From positions 1 to 64,000 of the forward strand of contig CAJFUK010000027.1 of NCBI GenBank assembly GCA_904420125.1: a stretch of 64,000 nt of DNA, in the 5' to 3' direction. A model generated the notes under the pieces. The model had not been told where the DNA came from. It did no database searches and saw only the letters and a program-made list of their open reading frames with translations. Origin of the DNA: Candidatus Falkowella caecavicola. GTDB lineage: Bacteria; Bacillota; Clostridia; Oscillospirales; Ruminococcaceae. A program made the translations under genes and the position numbers. Below, piece by piece: positions 17,743 through 27,631 of the stretch. Every line of letters starts with the position of its first letter. Position 1 is the stretch's first letter.

Positions 17743-17771
17743 ATTGTACCATGCATGTTATGAGATTACAA
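17743..17771 (-). promoter_or_regulatory. Sigma-A promoter for the yicC-remA-gmk operon
   Basis: On the minus strand TTGTAA (17771-17766) and TACAAT (17748-17743) are separated by exactly 17 bp. They lie about 65 bp upstream of the yicC start. This is the only good promoter I see for the long run down to spoVM, though internal promoters cannot be excluded. Confidence 0.7.
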
Positions 17772-17895
17772 GCTTTTGTTCACTATTTATTCATAATCTT
17801 CATGAATATTTTAAATTTATAAAGCCGATGTATGACATATCGTGTTTTACTGTCATAAAATCATTCAAATTCCCTATCCAAACAGGCCGTTACGA

Positions 17896-17930
17896 AATAA
17901 AAAACGATGCAGCCAATCGCTGCATCGTTT
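17896..17930 (-). terminator. Rho-independent terminator after argF
   Basis: AAACGATGCAGC at 17902-17913 and GCTGCATCGTTT at 17919-17930 form a perfect 12-bp stem with a 5-nt loop. On the minus strand the stem runs into TTTTTTATTT. It lies 36 bp beyond the argF stop and ends the ruvC-to-argF run. Confidence 0.9.
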
Positions 17931-17965
17931 TGCGCATCTTCCATTGTCCAAGAAATTTTTGGGGT

Positions 17966-18880
17966 CTATGCTTTGCTGCCAAGCAATTTAACCAAAACCG
18001 CTTTTTGCGCATGCAGACGGTTTTCTGCCTCATCAAAAATAGAAGCGGCATGTCCCTCAAACACTTCTTCGGTAATTTCTTCTCCGCGATGCGCTGGCAA
18101 ACAATGAAGAACCATCGCATCCTTTTTTGCCGCCCCCATCAAAGCAGCGTTAATCTGATATTTGCCCGCAAATACCTGACGGCGTTTTTCTGCCTCGCCT
18201 TCCTGCCCCATAGAAGCCCATACATCTGTGACGAGAATATCCGCATTCTTCGCAGCCGCTATCGGGTCATCAGTCAGTGTGAATCCTTGATAGGCCGATG
18301 CAAACTGAAGCACCTGCGGATCCGGATGATATCCTTCCGGACAAGCGGCAGAAACCTGCATACCTACTTTCAATCCGCCAACAATTAAAGAGTTCGCCAT
18401 GTTATTGCCATCTCCGACATAACACATCTTTAATTGATCAAAATCAACTTTATATTCGCGGATGGTCTGCAAATCAGCCAACACCTGACAAGGGTGGCAG
18501 AAATCCGTCAAACCATTGATAATCGGAATAGAGCCATATTGTGCTAAATCCTCAACCTCTTTCTGGGCAAAAGTACGGATCATAATACCGTCCAGATAAC
18601 GGGAAAGAACACGCGCTGTATCCTGAACAGGCTCTCCGCGTCCGATCTGCAGATCATTGGAACTTAAAAACAGCGCATGGCCCCCCAATTGATACATACC
18701 GGTTTCAAAAGAAACACGGGTTCTGGTCGATGCCTTCTGGAAAATCATGCCCAGCGTTTTGCCAGCCAGCAGCGGATGGGGAATATGATTACGGGTTTCA
18801 TATTTGAGTTTATCCGCCAAATCCAGTAACTCAATGATCTCCTCTTTGCTTAAATCAAGCAGCTTTAATAAATGTTTCAT
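17966..18880 (-). CDS. argF: Ornithine carbamoyltransferase
   Basis: 304 residues from the ATG at 18880 (MKHLLKLLDLSKEEI), which has GGGAGG 8 nt upstream. Carbamoyl-phosphate site STRTRVSFE, HPCQ, and the OTC-specific ornithine motif around NNMANS, with HCLPAHRGEEI near the C-terminus. It forms citrulline in arginine synthesis or, in reverse, in the deiminase pathway. No other arg genes flank it; it is the last gene after the ClpE-like gene, with its own terminator. The longer frame to 18916 overlaps the upstream stop codon and is less likely. Confidence 0.95.
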   Translation of the reverse strand: MKHLLKLLDLSKEEIIELLDLADKLKYETRNHIPHPLLAGKTLGMIFQKASTRTRVSFETGMYQLGGHALFLSSNDLQIGRGEPVQDTARVLSRYLDGIMIRTFAQKEVEDLAQYGSIPIINGLTDFCHPCQVLADLQTIREYKVDFDQLKMCYVGDGNNMANSLIVGGLKVGMQVSAACPEGYHPDPQVLQFASAYQGFTLTDDPIAAAKNADILVTDVWASMGQEGEAEKRRQVFAGKYQINAALMGAAKKDAMVLHCLPAHRGEEITEEVFEGHAASIFDEAENRLHAQKAVLVKLLGSKA

Positions 18881-18912
18881 CAATATTTCCTCCCTATGCC
18901 CTACCTTGCAGT

Positions 18913-21243
18913 TCATTCAGCCAGTACAGCATCTACTTTTAATTCATCACCGGCCCCAGAAATACGGATTTCGCGGATCGTCTCTCCCGCATGATCGACA
19001 AGCAGGTTAGCAATTGGATCCTCCACCTTTTTACGAATGGTACGCCGCAGATCTCTGGCGCCGAATTTACCGTCCCTGGCAGCAGCGGTCAAAGACTGCA
19101 GCGCCTGCGTGTCATAAGTCAACGTTATTGCTTTTTCAGCAAGCGGCTCCTTTAACTCATCCAACATCAGTCCCGCTATTTTTTCCAGGCTTTCTGGTGA
19201 TAAAGGATGAAAAACAACAATCTCGTCTACACGGCTCATAAATTCCGGACGCAGGAATTCGGAAAGCGCCTTCATGGCTTTATCCTTGGATACTTCCTGC
19301 TTGGTTGTATTAAACCCGGCAACACCATTTCTGTCGCTGGAACCAGCATTGGAAGTCATGGCGATGACCGTGTTTTCAAAGTTTACCGTACGTCCATGCG
19401 CATCGGTGACTTTGCCCTCATCCAAAATCTGCAGTAAGATATTCATGACATCCGGATGTGCCTTTTCAATTTCATCAAAAAGAATAACAGAATATGGTCT
19501 TCTCCGCACCTTTTCTGTCAATTGACCGGCATCGTCATATCCGACATATCCTGGAGGAGAACCGATCAGACGGGATACTGCATGCTTTTCCATGTATTCC
19601 GACATGTCCAGACGAATCAAAGGATCAACCGTATCAAAAAGTTCTGTAGACAATACTTTCACCAGTTCCGTTTTACCAACGCCGGTTGGACCGACAAAGA
19701 TAAAGGAAGCTGGACGGCGACGCTTGGAAATCTGCGCACGGCTGCGTTTAATCGCCGCTGCAACCAAATGTACCGCTTCATCCTGTCCGATAATTTTCTG
19801 GTGCAGATGCTCTTCCAAATTGGCCAGCTTTTGCATATCGTTCTGCTGAATTTTAGCAGCCGGCACCCCTGTCCAGAGCTCAATGACCTTTGCAATATCC
19901 TCTAACGTCACAGCAATATTGGCTACAACCGGTTCAAGCTCCATCAGCCTTTGCTTGGTCCGTCCAATATCTACTTTGAGATCCGCCAGCTTTTTATAGT
20001 CTTCTTCGTTCTCAGCCGGTTCGCTTTCCAGCTTTTCTTCTTCCGTATAAAATTCTTTTAACGCTGTATTCAGCGTTTCATATTCTGTCAATTCGGGACT
20101 GGCCAGAGAACGGCATGCACAGGATTCATCCAATAAATCAATTGCTTTATCCGGTAAAAATCGGTCTGTGATATAGCGTTCGGATAAAACCGCGCAGGAA
20201 CGAAGCACCGCATCAGAAACCTTGACTTTATGATGATCTTCATAATAAGAACGGATTCCCTTTAAAATCTCCACCGTTTCATCCATGGTCGGCTCTCCAA
20301 TCGTTACCGGCTGAAAACGGCGCTCCAAAGCGGAATCATTTTCAATATGTTTGCGATATTCATTGAAAGTTGTGGCGCCAATGACCTGAATTTCCCCACG
20401 GGAAAGCGCAGGTTTTAAAATATTCGCAGCGCTCATGGACCCTTCCGAGTCTCCTGTACCGACCAGTGTATGCACCTCATCGATAAACAGAATAATATTT
20501 CCCTGCTGTTTGACTTCATTGATCAGCCCTTTGACACGGCTTTCAAATTGTCCGCGGAATTGTGTGCCGGCTACCAAAGCAGTCAAATCCAATAAATAGA
20601 CCTCTTTATCCGCTAACCGGAACGGGACATCTCCTGATGCGATTTTCTGGGCTATTCCTTCAGCGATTGCTGTTTTTCCTACACCCGGCTCACCAATCAG
20701 GCAGGGATTATTTTTTGTCCGGCGGCTTAAAATCTGTGTAACCCGATAGATTTCCTTATCCCTTCCGACCACTCGGTCCATCCCGCCAGACCTGGCCTTA
20801 TCCGTCAAATTCACACAAAAACTGTCCAAATATTTATGTTTATCTTTCTCTTTATTTTTCTCGTTGGTGTTTGACCGTTTTCTTTTTCGTTCGTCGGATG
20901 AAGAAGGCTCCGGCTCCCTTTTGACAGGCAGCCCATCCGCCGTCGGTTCCTCCGAATTCTCCTCTTCGTCTCCTCGAATCATATTGAACATATTGCTCAG
21001 AAAAGGCGGCATGGTATTTGCCCCTCCCGGTTCAAAGGAATCTTCTATCATACTGGAGAACTGATCTTCCATTTTTTCCAAATCTTCATCTGTAATTCCC
21101 ATACTGTCCATCATGGCAGAAACCTGGGGAATTCCCAATTCACGGGCGCATTTCAGACAATATCCTTCATTAACCGGCTTTCCGTCTTCCATTTTGGTAA
21201 TCAGTAAAACTGCCATTCTCTTTTTACAGCGTTGACAAAGCAT
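18913..21243 (-). CDS. clpE: ClpE-type AAA+ unfoldase with N-terminal zinc finger
   Basis: 776 residues. The N-terminal treble-clef zinc finger is C3-x2-C6...C29-x2-C32, followed by an acidic and a highly charged linker (about 90-145) instead of the Clp_N repeat domain. AAA1 has Walker [14 protein letters not shown] and Walker [17 protein letters not shown]-like coiled-coil insert lies near 400-445, and AAA2 has [13 protein letters not shown] and [14 protein letters not shown]. This is the ClpE plan: unfolding substrates for ClpP. The loop expected to dock on ClpP reads AGF rather than the usual VGF/IGF. No CtsR box was noticed upstream. Confidence 0.85.
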   Translation of the reverse strand: MLCQRCKKRMAVLLITKMEDGKPVNEGYCLKCARELGIPQVSAMMDSMGITDEDLEKMEDQFSSMIEDSFEPGGANTMPPFLSNMFNMIRGDEEENSEEPTADGLPVKREPEPSSSDERKRKRSNTNEKNKEKDKHKYLDSFCVNLTDKARSGGMDRVVGRDKEIYRVTQILSRRTKNNPCLIGEPGVGKTAIAEGIAQKIASGDVPFRLADKEVYLLDLTALVAGTQFRGQFESRVKGLINEVKQQGNIILFIDEVHTLVGTGDSEGSMSAANILKPALSRGEIQVIGATTFNEYRKHIENDSALERRFQPVTIGEPTMDETVEILKGIRSYYEDHHKVKVSDAVLRSCAVLSERYITDRFLPDKAIDLLDESCACRSLASPELTEYETLNTALKEFYTEEEKLESEPAENEEDYKKLADLKVDIGRTKQRLMELEPVVANIAVTLEDIAKVIELWTGVPAAKIQQNDMQKLANLEEHLHQKIIGQDEAVHLVAAAIKRSRAQISKRRRPASFIFVGPTGVGKTELVKVLSTELFDTVDPLIRLDMSEYMEKHAVSRLIGSPPGYVGYDDAGQLTEKVRRRPYSVILFDEIEKAHPDVMNILLQILDEGKVTDAHGRTVNFENTVIAMTSNAGSSDRNGVAGFNTTKQEVSKDKAMKALSEFLRPEFMSRVDEIVVFHPLSPESLEKIAGLMLDELKEPLAEKAITLTYDTQALQSLTAAARDGKFGARDLRRTIRKKVEDPIANLLVDHAGETIREIRISGAGDELKVDAVLAE

Positions 21244-21343
21244 CTAAGAACTCCTTCCCAAAGTGTATTTCTATCTTTCCAGCCAGGCGTTCCTGTTTCT
21301 ATTTTCCCGGCTGTATCTTGTTGCAAAACCAATACTTGAAAAT

Positions 21344-22039
21344 TTATAATATCTCAAAAAACCATCGCATAATCAGGGTATCACTGACGATATTCCGGTT
21401 TAGATATTCCCACTCATTTCCTGTGACACCAATCACGACATCTAAAGCAAGAGAAAGTAAAAACAAAAAAATTCCCGCTTTCAGTAAGCCCAGAGCAGCG
21501 CCCAATACAGCGTCCAAAGACCCGATCACCGGTATTTTCCGAATCAGAGAAAGCAAATGAGACAATAGCTTGACCAATAAACAGCCGACTAAAAAGAGCA
21601 CAATAAAAGCAATCACCTGAATTAGCGCTTTTGCAGTCGGCGCAATCACCTGATTCAGCGCCAAATCGGCTGTTGCTTCTGCCGTATCCGAGGCAAAAGA
21701 AGATACAAATGCCCGAATCTCCTCCCGGCCGCCAAACTGTGCCAATAGAATACTTTCCAGATATTCCGGCAGCATATCCAGAACAGAGTCAGTTATTTCT
21801 TCGGGTGTCTGAGCGCTTTCCGCCAATCGTTCCTGTATAGCCTCCGTCAGCGGTTCCTCAACAAAAGAAGTATAAATCATACCGGACACCTGCTGGCTAA
21901 TCATGATTGCAGCTACAACCACAGCAATATAGCCCGCCAGTTCAGCAATGGTACGGACAAAACCGTGCCGATAACTTAAAACCACTGTAATCAGGACGAT
22001 AATAACCGCAATGCCGTCCAAAAGATATGGTATATACAT
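21344..22039 (-). CDS. CvpA family membrane protein
   Basis: 231 residues. Four hydrophobic segments (about 7-25, 28-50, 125-160, 180-205) flank an acidic loop with EEPLTEAIQERLAESAQ, and the first segment carries the VLSYRHGFVRTIAELAGY motif of the CvpA/colicin V production family. The molecular role is unknown; other members are linked to envelope stress and colicin V secretion. It lies between the DUF5711 gene and the ClpE-like gene, all co-directional. Confidence 0.88.
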   Translation of the reverse strand: MYIPYLLDGIAVIIVLITVVLSYRHGFVRTIAELAGYIAVVVAAIMISQQVSGMIYTSFVEEPLTEAIQERLAESAQTPEEITDSVLDMLPEYLESILLAQFGGREEIRAFVSSFASDTAEATADLALNQVIAPTAKALIQVIAFIVLFLVGCLLVKLLSHLLSLIRKIPVIGSLDAVLGAALGLLKAGIFLFLLSLALDVVIGVTGNEWEYLNRNIVSDTLIMRWFFEIL

Positions 22040-22118
22040 GTCAGCCTCCTATCTATCCTGTTATATTCAGCCATTCATGGGAATGCAAAAATTCCCACTC
22101 TGCATTTTTCTGCAAAAG

Positions 22119-23285
22119 TTATGGCTGAACGGGCTGTTGTGCAATTTCAGAAGCCCCCAATTCATACACTGAAGAACCAATCAAACGAATCTGTTTGGCC
22201 CCCAATGTTGCGTCCTGTGTATGGCTGAACACCAGATCATGATCGTAAATATAGATTTTCTTTTCTGATAAAAGAGCAATCCATTGGTCATTGCAGGCAA
22301 TATCTGCTATTTTTTGATCTAAGATCTGATTGGCTTTCACTGTGCCGTCCATATTTAAAAGCATCATGCTATCGGCCGCCTGCAATTCGTTACCAAATAC
22401 CAGTACCATGCCTCTGGATAAACTGTTATCAAAAAATAATAATTTCCTTGCATACTGATTCTGTCCCGTGATCTCGCCGCTATCATTTAAAATAAAGGTC
22501 GCATTATCACAAATCACACCAAACGTTCCATTGGCCTTACAGTCAATCGAAAGGATAATCGAACCGGTGATGGAAACTTCATACTGTTTGTCCCGGCTGT
22601 TAAAGACAAATCCATATAAATTGGATACGGTGTTTCCCCCGCTGGCACTGAGCGTTGCCACGACACAGCCACGGCTGTTATTCGTAAACTCGACCGCTGT
22701 AATCAGCTCCGTAGAGTCCATACGATAAATCTCTGTGCCTTCCTTATCATAAATCAACAGAGTATTTGCATGCCGTTCTGCCTGTGTGACGACAGCGGCA
22801 TACCCATCCGGACTCAACGCGGCAAACAAAATCTCTTCGGTCAATTCTTTATTATAAACGGTTCCGGTTTTTTTGTCTACCCTGAATTTGTTCCCTCCCA
22901 GATCGTACACAAGAGTATGATTACTGGAAACCTGCAATCTTGCGTTGGTATATCCATGGGTCATCTGTTGCAGTTTTTGTCCACTTTCGTTGTATAAATA
23001 GAGGTTTTTTCCGGTTAAAAGGACCAGTGTATCCCCCATACTGTCTAAAGAATAAATATCTTCGCCGGTTAATCTAACTGGGAATCCGGTTTTTTCAGTA
23101 GTTGTCGTTTTTTGTAAATAGTCCATCAGACTTCCTATATCTTCAAATCCCATATGACGCATGCCAAAATACGCGCCTGTCACCAGCAGCGCCAGCACCA
23201 AAATAATGGAAACTCTACGAATGAGAATACGGCGCTTTCTTTTTTTACGGTATTCGCTCAACTCCCGTGTTTTTCCCTCATCCAT
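22119..23285 (-). CDS. DUF5711 family membrane-anchored beta-propeller-like protein
   Basis: About 388 residues from the ATG at 23285 (MDEGKTRELSEYRKKRKRR). A very basic N-terminus precedes one transmembrane helix (about 25-43). A long extracytoplasmic domain follows, made of repeated beta blades (LVLLTGKNLYLYNESGQKL, TLLIYDKEGTEIYRM, WIALLSEKKIYIYD). This repeat pattern and position suggest the DUF5711 family of Clostridia. Function is unknown; a sensing or scaffold role at the envelope is only a guess. It lies 80 bp upstream of cvpA and follows truA. Confidence 0.75.
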   Translation of the reverse strand: MDEGKTRELSEYRKKRKRRILIRRVSIILVLALLVTGAYFGMRHMGFEDIGSLMDYLQKTTTTEKTGFPVRLTGEDIYSLDSMGDTLVLLTGKNLYLYNESGQKLQQMTHGYTNARLQVSSNHTLVYDLGGNKFRVDKKTGTVYNKELTEEILFAALSPDGYAAVVTQAERHANTLLIYDKEGTEIYRMDSTELITAVEFTNNSRGCVVATLSASGGNTVSNLYGFVFNSRDKQYEVSITGSIILSIDCKANGTFGVICDNATFILNDSGEITGQNQYARKLLFFDNSLSRGMVLVFGNELQAADSMMLLNMDGTVKANQILDQKIADIACNDQWIALLSEKKIYIYDHDLVFSHTQDATLGAKQIRLIGSSVYELGASEIAQQPVQP

Positions 23286-23365
23286 TCTTATGACCGTCCC
23301 TTTCCCGCCGAAACCAGGGATCATGCCGTTTTCGGCGTAGTCGAAATTGCGCCTCTCTTTTACCG

Positions 23366-24103
23366 CTATTCATAAAAGACCTGATTCAGATATAATCCGC
23401 AGGCAGGCGCTGTTTTTCCAGCACGCCGCCGGTCCCCGGAGGCAATGATCTCCGGCAGATCCGCACAGGAAATCTTTCCCTGTTCCACATATAAAAGCGT
23501 GCCGACGATAATACGAACCATATTGTATAAAAAGCCGTCACCCCGCACACGGATAACCAGCAAGTCCCCGTTTCGTTCCACATCCATTTCTGTAATGCGG
23601 CGGATTGTATCTTCTACATCCGAACCTTTGCTGCAAAATCCGCGAAAATCGTGCTCACCGATAAACGGTATGCAAGCACGACGCATTTTTTCCGCATCCA
23701 ATGGATACCGATGCCAATATGCCAGCCCATTCCAAAATGGATTACGAACTGCAGCGTTCCAGATTTTATAAATATATTCTTTCTCCCGCACACAATACCG
23801 CGCATGGAAATCTTCTGCGACTTCTGTACAGGAAAGAATGGCAATATCCTCCGGCAAAACTGTGTTTAAGCCACGAACAGCTCCGCTGCATGGAATCGCA
23901 GAGTCCGTATGCATATTAAAATAATAAGCATTGGCATGAACGCCTGTATCTGTACGGGAACAGCCGATAATATCTTCCCGGCGGCCAAAAACCTTTTCAA
24001 TACCATCCTGCAATACCTGTTGGACAGCTACAGCATTTTTCTGTACCTGGAATCCGTGATATGCACCGCCATGATAAGATATTTTAAACAACAGATTTCT
24101 CAT
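23366..24103 (-). CDS. truA: tRNA pseudouridine(38-40) synthase TruA
   Basis: 245 residues with the catalytic CSRTDTGVHA motif, ISYHGGAYHGFQVQ at the N-terminus and GDGFLYNMVRIIVGTL in the second half. It converts U38-40 of tRNA anticodon stem-loops to pseudouridine. Its ATG overlaps the ecfT stop by 4 bp, the usual ecfA-ecfT-truA coupling in Firmicutes, although the ribosomal genes rplM/rpsI that often follow are absent here. Confidence 0.96.
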   Translation of the reverse strand: MRNLLFKISYHGGAYHGFQVQKNAVAVQQVLQDGIEKVFGRREDIIGCSRTDTGVHANAYYFNMHTDSAIPCSGAVRGLNTVLPEDIAILSCTEVAEDFHARYCVREKEYIYKIWNAAVRNPFWNGLAYWHRYPLDAEKMRRACIPFIGEHDFRGFCSKGSDVEDTIRRITEMDVERNGDLLVIRVRGDGFLYNMVRIIVGTLLYVEQGKISCADLPEIIASGDRRRAGKTAPACGLYLNQVFYE

Positions 24104-24918
24104 ATCAGCACCGGTGCATATAGATTGAGCAGAATAATCCCAACCAACATAAGGACAAACAGCAGAAAAGCAAAGACATCCAGCTTGGTATAGTGCAGCT
24201 GTTTTAACCGGGTTCGATTTTCCCCGCCGTGATAGCAGCGCGCTTCCATGGCCAATGCCAGTTCCTCCGCACGTCGAAAGGCAGAAATGAACAATGGAAT
24301 TAAGATAGGCACCAGCGCCTTGGCGCGCTGCATCAGATTTCCGCTTTCCAGATCGGCCCCTCTGGCTTTCTGCGCAGCCATAATTTTATCTGTTTCTTCT
24401 ACCAGTGTTGGAATAAAACGCAGGGCAATCGACATCATCATGGCCAATTCATGAACCGGAAATTTCAGTTTCTTGAGCGGTCCTAAAAGATCCTCGATAG
24501 CGTCTGTCAGGGAAATCGGCAAAGTCGTATAGGTGAGCAAAGAAGCCCCCACAATCAAACAGACAACCCGGATCGCCATGGTTACAGCCAGTTTGACTCC
24601 TTCTGGTGCGATCCGGAAAATCCACCATTCAAACAGCGGTTCAGATTCCCCTTCAATAAAAAACATATTCAGTATAGCGGTAAAAATAATAATCGGGATA
24701 ATCGGCTTAATGGATTTCAGCACCATTTTGAATGGAATTTTTGCAATAATATAAGCAACGACCAGAAAACCGATGGCAATGATATATCCCAAAATGTTCT
24801 GAATTAAAAATAGCAGGACAATATAAAATACAGTCAGGATCAGCTTCATCCGGGGATCTGTTCGATGCAGAACGCTTTTCCCCGGAAAATACTGTCCGAT
24901 CGTGATATCTTTAATCAA
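24100..24918 (-). CDS. ecfT: ECF transporter transmembrane subunit EcfT
   Basis: 272 residues. Several transmembrane helices (about 30-65, 70-90, 108-130, 245-265) and the two cytoplasmic Ala-Arg-Gly coupling motifs that contact the ATPases: ARG in AAQKARGADLES, and ALAMEARCYHGG. EcfT links the EcfA1/A2 ATPases to interchangeable S components that bind vitamins or metals. No S component is encoded in this window, so this is a shared (group II) module and its cargo cannot be told. Confidence 0.95.
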   Translation of the reverse strand: MIKDITIGQYFPGKSVLHRTDPRMKLILTVFYIVLLFLIQNILGYIIAIGFLVVAYIIAKIPFKMVLKSIKPIIPIIIFTAILNMFFIEGESEPLFEWWIFRIAPEGVKLAVTMAIRVVCLIVGASLLTYTTLPISLTDAIEDLLGPLKKLKFPVHELAMMMSIALRFIPTLVEETDKIMAAQKARGADLESGNLMQRAKALVPILIPLFISAFRRAEELALAMEARCYHGGENRTRLKQLHYTKLDVFAFLLFVLMLVGIILLNLYAPVLI

Positions 24919-24943
24919 TATTTTCCATCCTTTCGGTTTTCAT

Positions 24944-25804
24944 TTATCCTTTAGCTGTGTTTTCTCCGATCAGACGCAGAATTTCTGATTTGGCCTGCGC
25001 CAAGGTATACACATTGGGCGCAACATCAAATCCACGGTGGCGGAGTTCATGAAACACGCGGGTAATTTGCGGAACAGCCAATCCCATTTTTTCAATTTCC
25101 TCACTGCGGGAAAATACAGCTTCTACGGTGTCATAAGTAAAAACTTTGGATTTATTCATCACCAAAATCTTAGAAGCACAGCTTGCAATATCTTCCATAC
25201 TGTGGGACACCAACAAAATGGTGTTCTTTTCCACCTCGTGATAACGCTGAATCTGCATCAAGATTTTATTTCGTCCTTTTGGGTCTAATCCGGCAGTGGG
25301 CTCGTCCAGAATCAAAACTTGCGGTCGCATCGCAATCACACCGGCGATGGCAACTCGCCTTTTCTGCCCGCCCGACAATTCAAACGGACTTTTTTCAAAC
25401 AAGCTCTCAGAAACCCCAACAAATTGCGCCGCCTCCCGGACACATACGTCAATCTGTTGATCGTCCAACCCCATATTCTTAGGCCCATAGGCAATATCTT
25501 TATAAACCGTTTCTTCAAACAGCTGATATTCTGGGTATTGGAATACCAATCCTACTTTGAAACGAATCGCGCGCCGATCCGTACCCTCTGCCCAGATATC
25601 CTGACCGTCAATCAGAACACGGCCGGAACTCGGTTTTAAAAGTCCGTTCAAATGCTGAATTAAAGTTGACTTGCCGGAACCGGTATGTCCAATCACTCCG
25701 ACAAATTCTCCCTTTTGAATTTCCAGGTTGATCGAATCAATGGCCTTTTTTTCAAAAGGCGTTCCTGGACTGTATATATAGGTCAGATCTTCAAGCTTTA
25801 TCAT
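24944..25804 (-). CDS. ecfA2: ECF transporter ATPase EcfA2
   Basis: 286 residues from the ATG at 25804 (MIKLEDLTYIYSPGTPFEKKAI). Walker A GHTGSGKST, Q-loop VFQYPEYQLFEETV, signature LSGGQKRRVAIAG, Walker B VLILDEPTAGLD, and switch His in VSHSMED. The spaced GGAGG lies 13 nt before this ATG; a TTG at 25810 would have better spacing, so the true start may be 6 nt upstream. The open frame to 25885 overlaps ecfA1 and is not favoured. The C-terminal domain belongs to the ECF ATPase type. Confidence 0.95.
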   Translation of the reverse strand: MIKLEDLTYIYSPGTPFEKKAIDSINLEIQKGEFVGVIGHTGSGKSTLIQHLNGLLKPSSGRVLIDGQDIWAEGTDRRAIRFKVGLVFQYPEYQLFEETVYKDIAYGPKNMGLDDQQIDVCVREAAQFVGVSESLFEKSPFELSGGQKRRVAIAGVIAMRPQVLILDEPTAGLDPKGRNKILMQIQRYHEVEKNTILLVSHSMEDIASCASKILVMNKSKVFTYDTVEAVFSRSEEIEKMGLAVPQITRVFHELRHRGFDVAPNVYTLAQAKSEILRLIGENTAKG

Positions 25805-25847
25805 CGACAAGCTGATACCTCCATTATCCGCATCTGTTATCTCCTTT

Positions 25848-26705
25848 TTACTGCCCGGATAAAAGTTTTTCCAATGCGTCTGCACATTCTGTTTCCGTTA
25901 AAATATCATCCGGAACCTTTAGCCCTGCTTCCGCTAGTTCCGCCATCAGTTCCGTAACTTGTGGCACATCCAGTCCCACCTTTTTCAACAAGGACACATG
26001 CTGAAAAACATACCGGGGCGTACCGTCCAGCAGAACCTTTCCCTCGTCAATAACGATCACGCGATCTGCCTCCACCGCTTCTTCCATATAATGCGTAATA
26101 TGCACAATGGTCGCCCCTGCTTTCCGGTTCAGTTCATGGATCGTTTTCATGACCTCATTTCGACCCCGTGGATCCAGCATCGCTGTTGCTTCATCCAGTA
26201 CAATACATTCAGGCTGCATGGCAATAATGCCGGCAATTGCTACCCGCTGTTTCTGGCCGCCGGAAAGCTGATGCGGAGAATGTTCTCTGTATTCATACAT
26301 ATCCACCTGCTTGAGCGCAGCGTCTACCCGCCTCCGGATCTCCGCTGGCGCTATTCCAAGATTCTCCGGAGCAAACGCCACATCCTCTTCCACAAGAGTA
26401 GCGACAAGCTGATTGTCCGGATTCTGAAACACCATCCCTACATGCTGCCTGATTTCAAACAGCATTTCTTCGTTGGTCGTCTCAATCCCATCCACATACA
26501 CCACGCCTTTGGTCGGCAGATAAATCGCATTAAAATGTTTGGCCAAAGTAGATTTTCCGGAACCGTTGTGCCCCAAAACAGCGACAAATTCACCTTTTCG
26601 GATGCTCAGATTAATTCCGTGGAGAACCATTGTCTGCTGTTCGTTCTGCTCATAGGCAAATTCCAAATTTTCTGTTTGCAGCAATACCTGCTCGGTGTTT
26701 TCCAA
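25848..26705 (-). CDS. ecfA1: ECF transporter ATPase EcfA1
   Basis: 285 residues. Walker A GHNGSGKST, Q-loop VFQNPDNQLVATLV, signature LSGGQKQRVAIAG, Walker B CIVLDEATAMLD, and a switch His in ITHYMEE. The DEAT box and the VFQNPDNQ motif are typical of EcfA1. It pairs with EcfA2 to power ECF importers. It lies 2 bp after the methyltransferase gene and about 43 bp before ecfA2. Confidence 0.95.
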   Translation of the reverse strand: MENTEQVLLQTENLEFAYEQNEQQTMVLHGINLSIRKGEFVAVLGHNGSGKSTLAKHFNAIYLPTKGVVYVDGIETTNEEMLFEIRQHVGMVFQNPDNQLVATLVEEDVAFAPENLGIAPAEIRRRVDAALKQVDMYEYREHSPHQLSGGQKQRVAIAGIIAMQPECIVLDEATAMLDPRGRNEVMKTIHELNRKAGATIVHITHYMEEAVEADRVIVIDEGKVLLDGTPRYVFQHVSLLKKVGLDVPQVTELMAELAEAGLKVPDDILTETECADALEKLLSGQ

Positions 26706-26707
26706 TT

Positions 26708-27598
26708 TTATTTGCTCCTTTTATTTTTTCCATCTGTAAAGTGAAAGATCGCTGTTGAGCCGCAGGGAAGGCAAAAGCCTGTCTCCTCAACCGGCAGGCC
26801 GATCTCATCGGCCGTAACCTCTCCCATAAAATCTTCAGAAAGAACGCTGCCCAAAAGATAAGCCATCACAGAAGGGGACAGTCCAGTCGTATAAGAATTC
26901 AGCAAAAAGAACAAAGGCCGGTCGCTCAATACCTGCCGGCAGAGCTGAACCAGAGAATAGACCTGTTCTTCCAGCTTCCATACTTCCCCGTTCGGCCCCC
27001 GCCCATAAGACGGGGGATCCATAATGATACCATCATAACGCCGTCCACGGCGAATCTCCCGCTCAACGAACTTGATACAATCATCGACAATCCATCGGAT
27101 CGGCCGGTCTTCAAGCCCGGATGTTACCGCATTTTCACGCGCCCAAGACACAATTCCTCTGGATGCGTCCACATGACAGACTTCCGCCCCCGCCTGGGCA
27201 CAGGCCAATGTAGCGCCGCCCGTATAGGCAAAAAGATTCAGCACCGAACAGGTACGGCCCGAGTTGGTGATCATTTCCTGCAACAAGTCCCAATTCACTG
27301 CCTGTTCAGGAAACACACCCATATGTTTAAATCCTGTTGGACGGATATTAAAACGGAGTTCTTTATAAGAGATCACCTGATGTTCAGCAGTCTTCTGATA
27401 ATGTTTCCATTCCCCGCCGCCGTTACTGGAACGAAAATAATGCGCATGCACATTTTTCCACCGCGGATTTTTGCGCGGCGTATCCCAGATAATCTGTGGG
27501 TCGGGGCGAATATAAAATTCATTGCCAAACCGTTCCAGCTTTTCTCCCCTGGAGGTATCAATGACCGCATAATCTTTCCACTGCGTCGCTACCCTCAT
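26708..27598 (-). CDS. RlmI/RlmK-like class I SAM methyltransferase
   Basis: 296 residues. SAM-binding motif LNLFAYTGGATLACAQAGA, acidic motif VCHVDASRG, and the catalytic-type motif IIMDPPSYGRGPNGEVWKLE. These match the Methyltrans_SAM group that contains RlmI and RlmL/K C-terminal domains (m5C or m7G on 23S rRNA). An N-terminal PUA domain, present in RlmI, is missing; the first about 90 residues are a short beta region. Target is unknown. It is the third gene after ruvB (ruvB-glmM-this gene-ecfA1). Confidence 0.85.
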   Translation of the reverse strand: MRVATQWKDYAVIDTSRGEKLERFGNEFYIRPDPQIIWDTPRKNPRWKNVHAHYFRSSNGGGEWKHYQKTAEHQVISYKELRFNIRPTGFKHMGVFPEQAVNWDLLQEMITNSGRTCSVLNLFAYTGGATLACAQAGAEVCHVDASRGIVSWARENAVTSGLEDRPIRWIVDDCIKFVEREIRRGRRYDGIIMDPPSYGRGPNGEVWKLEEQVYSLVQLCRQVLSDRPLFFLLNSYTTGLSPSVMAYLLGSVLSEDFMGEVTADEIGLPVEETGFCLPCGSTAIFHFTDGKNKRSK

Positions 27599-27631
27599 GT
27601 ATGTTCCTCCGTTTTCCCTTTGTTTTTTCCG

